A stretch of 7,097 bases of DNA from an uncultured Acidimicrobiia bacterium (GTDB lineage Bacteria; Actinomycetota; Acidimicrobiia; Spongiisociales; JAENVV01), in contig CAJQPD010000003.1 in assembly GCA_905480085.1 (NCBI GenBank), forward strand, positions 1-7,097, written 5' to 3'. Shown here in pieces: positions 6,165 to 7,097 of the stretch. Position numbers and translations under genes: made by a program. Numbering within the stretch: the stretch's first letter is position 1; every line of letters begins with the position of its first letter. The notes beneath the pieces were generated by a model. The model was not told where the DNA came from. It was given only the letters and a program-made list of their open reading frames with translations, and searched no databases.

Positions 6165-7076
6165 TCAGCGGAGCGACCGTTCCCAAATCGAGCCCGGCTC
6201 GAGATCACATCCGATCCGCGTGAGGGCTGTTTGGAGGGGCTGGGTATCGGGTATCCAGAATTCGAGTTTGGTGGCTGCGGTTTCTATGGCCCGGTCGAGC
6301 ACGGCCCGGACCAGTCGGTAGGAGTCTTCAAGGTTGGCCATAAGCCAGAACACCGCCAGGCGGTGGTCCACCCGTTCGGCCAGCGCCCAACCCGACGGAC
6401 TCTCCAGGAACATTCCTTCGGGGGCGGCTGCTGACAGGTCGTCGATCGTGAGCAGCTTCCAGGTCCAGTTCCTGGCGGATAGCCCCCGGGCGGCCCGTCC
6501 GATATCGCTCGTGGACCAGGCCATGAACGCCGGTTCGGCTTCCGCTTTCGGGGCCGGTCGGAGCCGTTCATCACCGGGAACCCGCCGACCGCCGTTGCCA
6601 GTTGGCTGGGGGTCTTGATCGATGATGGCGCGTTGTCCGAACAGCCATTTCGACACCCGACGATATCCGCCCGCTGCCACGAGATGCTGGGGTGCCTGAT
6701 TCCAATCCTCGATATACAGCCTGACGACTTCGGCTCCTTGGCTGGCACCCCATTGCGACAGTTCGTCTGAGAGGCGCTGGCTGAGGCGATTCCCCCGATG
6801 GTTCGGATGGATACGACTGCCCTGGAGCCACAGCTCGGACGGCGATAGCAAACCGGCCCTGGCAACGCCGACGGCCGCACCGGCATGTTCGGCCACGAGC
6901 AGGTGGCCGTCGGGGGCGGCTAGCCAGTCGTCGAACCGGTCGGCGATGTAATCGCCCCACTCGAACGTGTTCTGAGTGAAGGCGGCCAGATCCGATTTGT
7001 CTCCGGGTTTGGCCGGGCGAATGGTGTACACGTTGGTGATTCTATTGGCGGGGTGGAGTCGGGCCGATTCCGTCAC
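6165..7076 (-). CDS. GNAT-family N-acetyltransferase with an extra C-terminal domain
   Basis: A 303-residue protein whose first half (about 17-150) is a GNAT acyltransferase domain, a fold that transfers acetyl from acetyl-CoA to an amine. Visible elements are YTIRPAKPGD at 17-26; FEWGDYI at 38-44, a feature of some two-domain GNAT proteins; strand HLLVAEHAGAAVGVAR at 58-73; the acetyl-CoA loop IHPNHRGNRLSQRL at 89-102 in the R-G-x-x-x-x-x-x-L style; and AAGGYRRVSKWLFG at 134-147 closing the domain. A typical GNAT is 150-180 residues. The remaining 150 have alternating strands and helices and may be a degenerate second GNAT copy. The substrate is unknown. The gene converges on the operon with 23 bases between stops. 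GTG 7076 is the longest start; GTG 7031, 15 codons on and just before the domain, is a real alternative. Neither has a clear SD. Confidence 0.87.
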   Translation of the reverse strand: MTESARLHPANRITNVYTIRPAKPGDKSDLAAFTQNTFEWGDYIADRFDDWLAAPDGHLLVAEHAGAAVGVARAGLLSPSELWLQGSRIHPNHRGNRLSQRLSDELSQWGASQGAEVVRLYIEDWNQAPQHLVAAGGYRRVSKWLFGQRAIIDQDPQPTGNGGRRVPGDERLRPAPKAEAEPAFMAWSTSDIGRAARGLSARNWTWKLLTIDDLSAAAPEGMFLESPSGWALAERVDHRLAVFWLMANLEDSYRLVRAVLDRAIETAATKLEFWIPDTQPLQTALTRIGCDLEPGSIWERSLR

Positions 7077-7090
7077 GTGCGCGGAGGGCT

Positions 7091-7096
7091 ATTATT
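7091..7096 (-). promoter_or_regulatory. Possible -10 box just upstream of the acetyltransferase
   Basis: The minus strand reads AATAAT, followed 14 bases later by the GTG at 7076. If used, the transcript would have a 5' leader of only about 7 bases, which fits the missing Shine-Dalgarno site. The window ends before any -35 box can be checked. Confidence 0.2.
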
Positions 7097-7097
7097 T

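Noticed and set aside
1..7097. tRNA, rRNA, CRISPR array, insertion-sequence ends, riboswitch or defence system
   Set aside because: No cloverleaf-like sequence, regularly spaced repeats, transposase motifs or long terminal inverted repeats were seen; nearly all bases are accounted for by ordinary metabolic genes.

Overview
The window comes from a high-GC bacterium. GTG starts are frequent, the gene spacing is compact, and the protein types look like an actinobacterium, possibly an uncultured Acidimicrobiia-like lineage. That placement is an inference from composition and gene style only; no rRNA or marker gene is present.

Layout: positions 1-428 hold an ambiguous minus-strand reading frame running off the left edge. 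It encodes a plausible membrane segment, but its frames conflict, so it may be a partial gene or a decayed one. Positions 429-598 are a divergent intergenic region with an imperfect dyad and direct repeat about 25-55 bp upstream of the first rightward gene. Positions 599-6141 carry five rightward genes that look like one transcription unit: a CtBP-like D-2-hydroxyacid dehydrogenase, then glcD, glcE and glcF (the three subunits of glycolate oxidase, also used for related D-2-hydroxyacids), then an unrecognised five-helix membrane protein. glcD/glcE overlap by 4 bases, glcE/glcF share one base, and the membrane gene follows glcF after 9 bases. Positions 6165-7076 hold a convergent GNAT-family acetyltransferase.

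Functional reading: GlcDEF oxidises glycolate (or a related 2-hydroxyacid such as D-lactate) to the 2-oxoacid. FAD on GlcD, probably FAD on GlcE, and two Fe-S clusters on GlcF pass electrons towards the quinone pool. The upstream NAD-dependent dehydrogenase acts on the same substrate class (for example glyoxylate, hydroxypyruvate or 3-phosphoglycerate). The operon therefore interconverts 2-hydroxy- and 2-oxo-acids by one NAD-linked and one respiratory-chain-linked enzyme. The co-transcribed membrane protein has no assigned role and is the best candidate here for an uncharacterised partner.

Most of the window is conventional metabolism. No RNA gene, CRISPR array, insertion sequence or defence system was seen.
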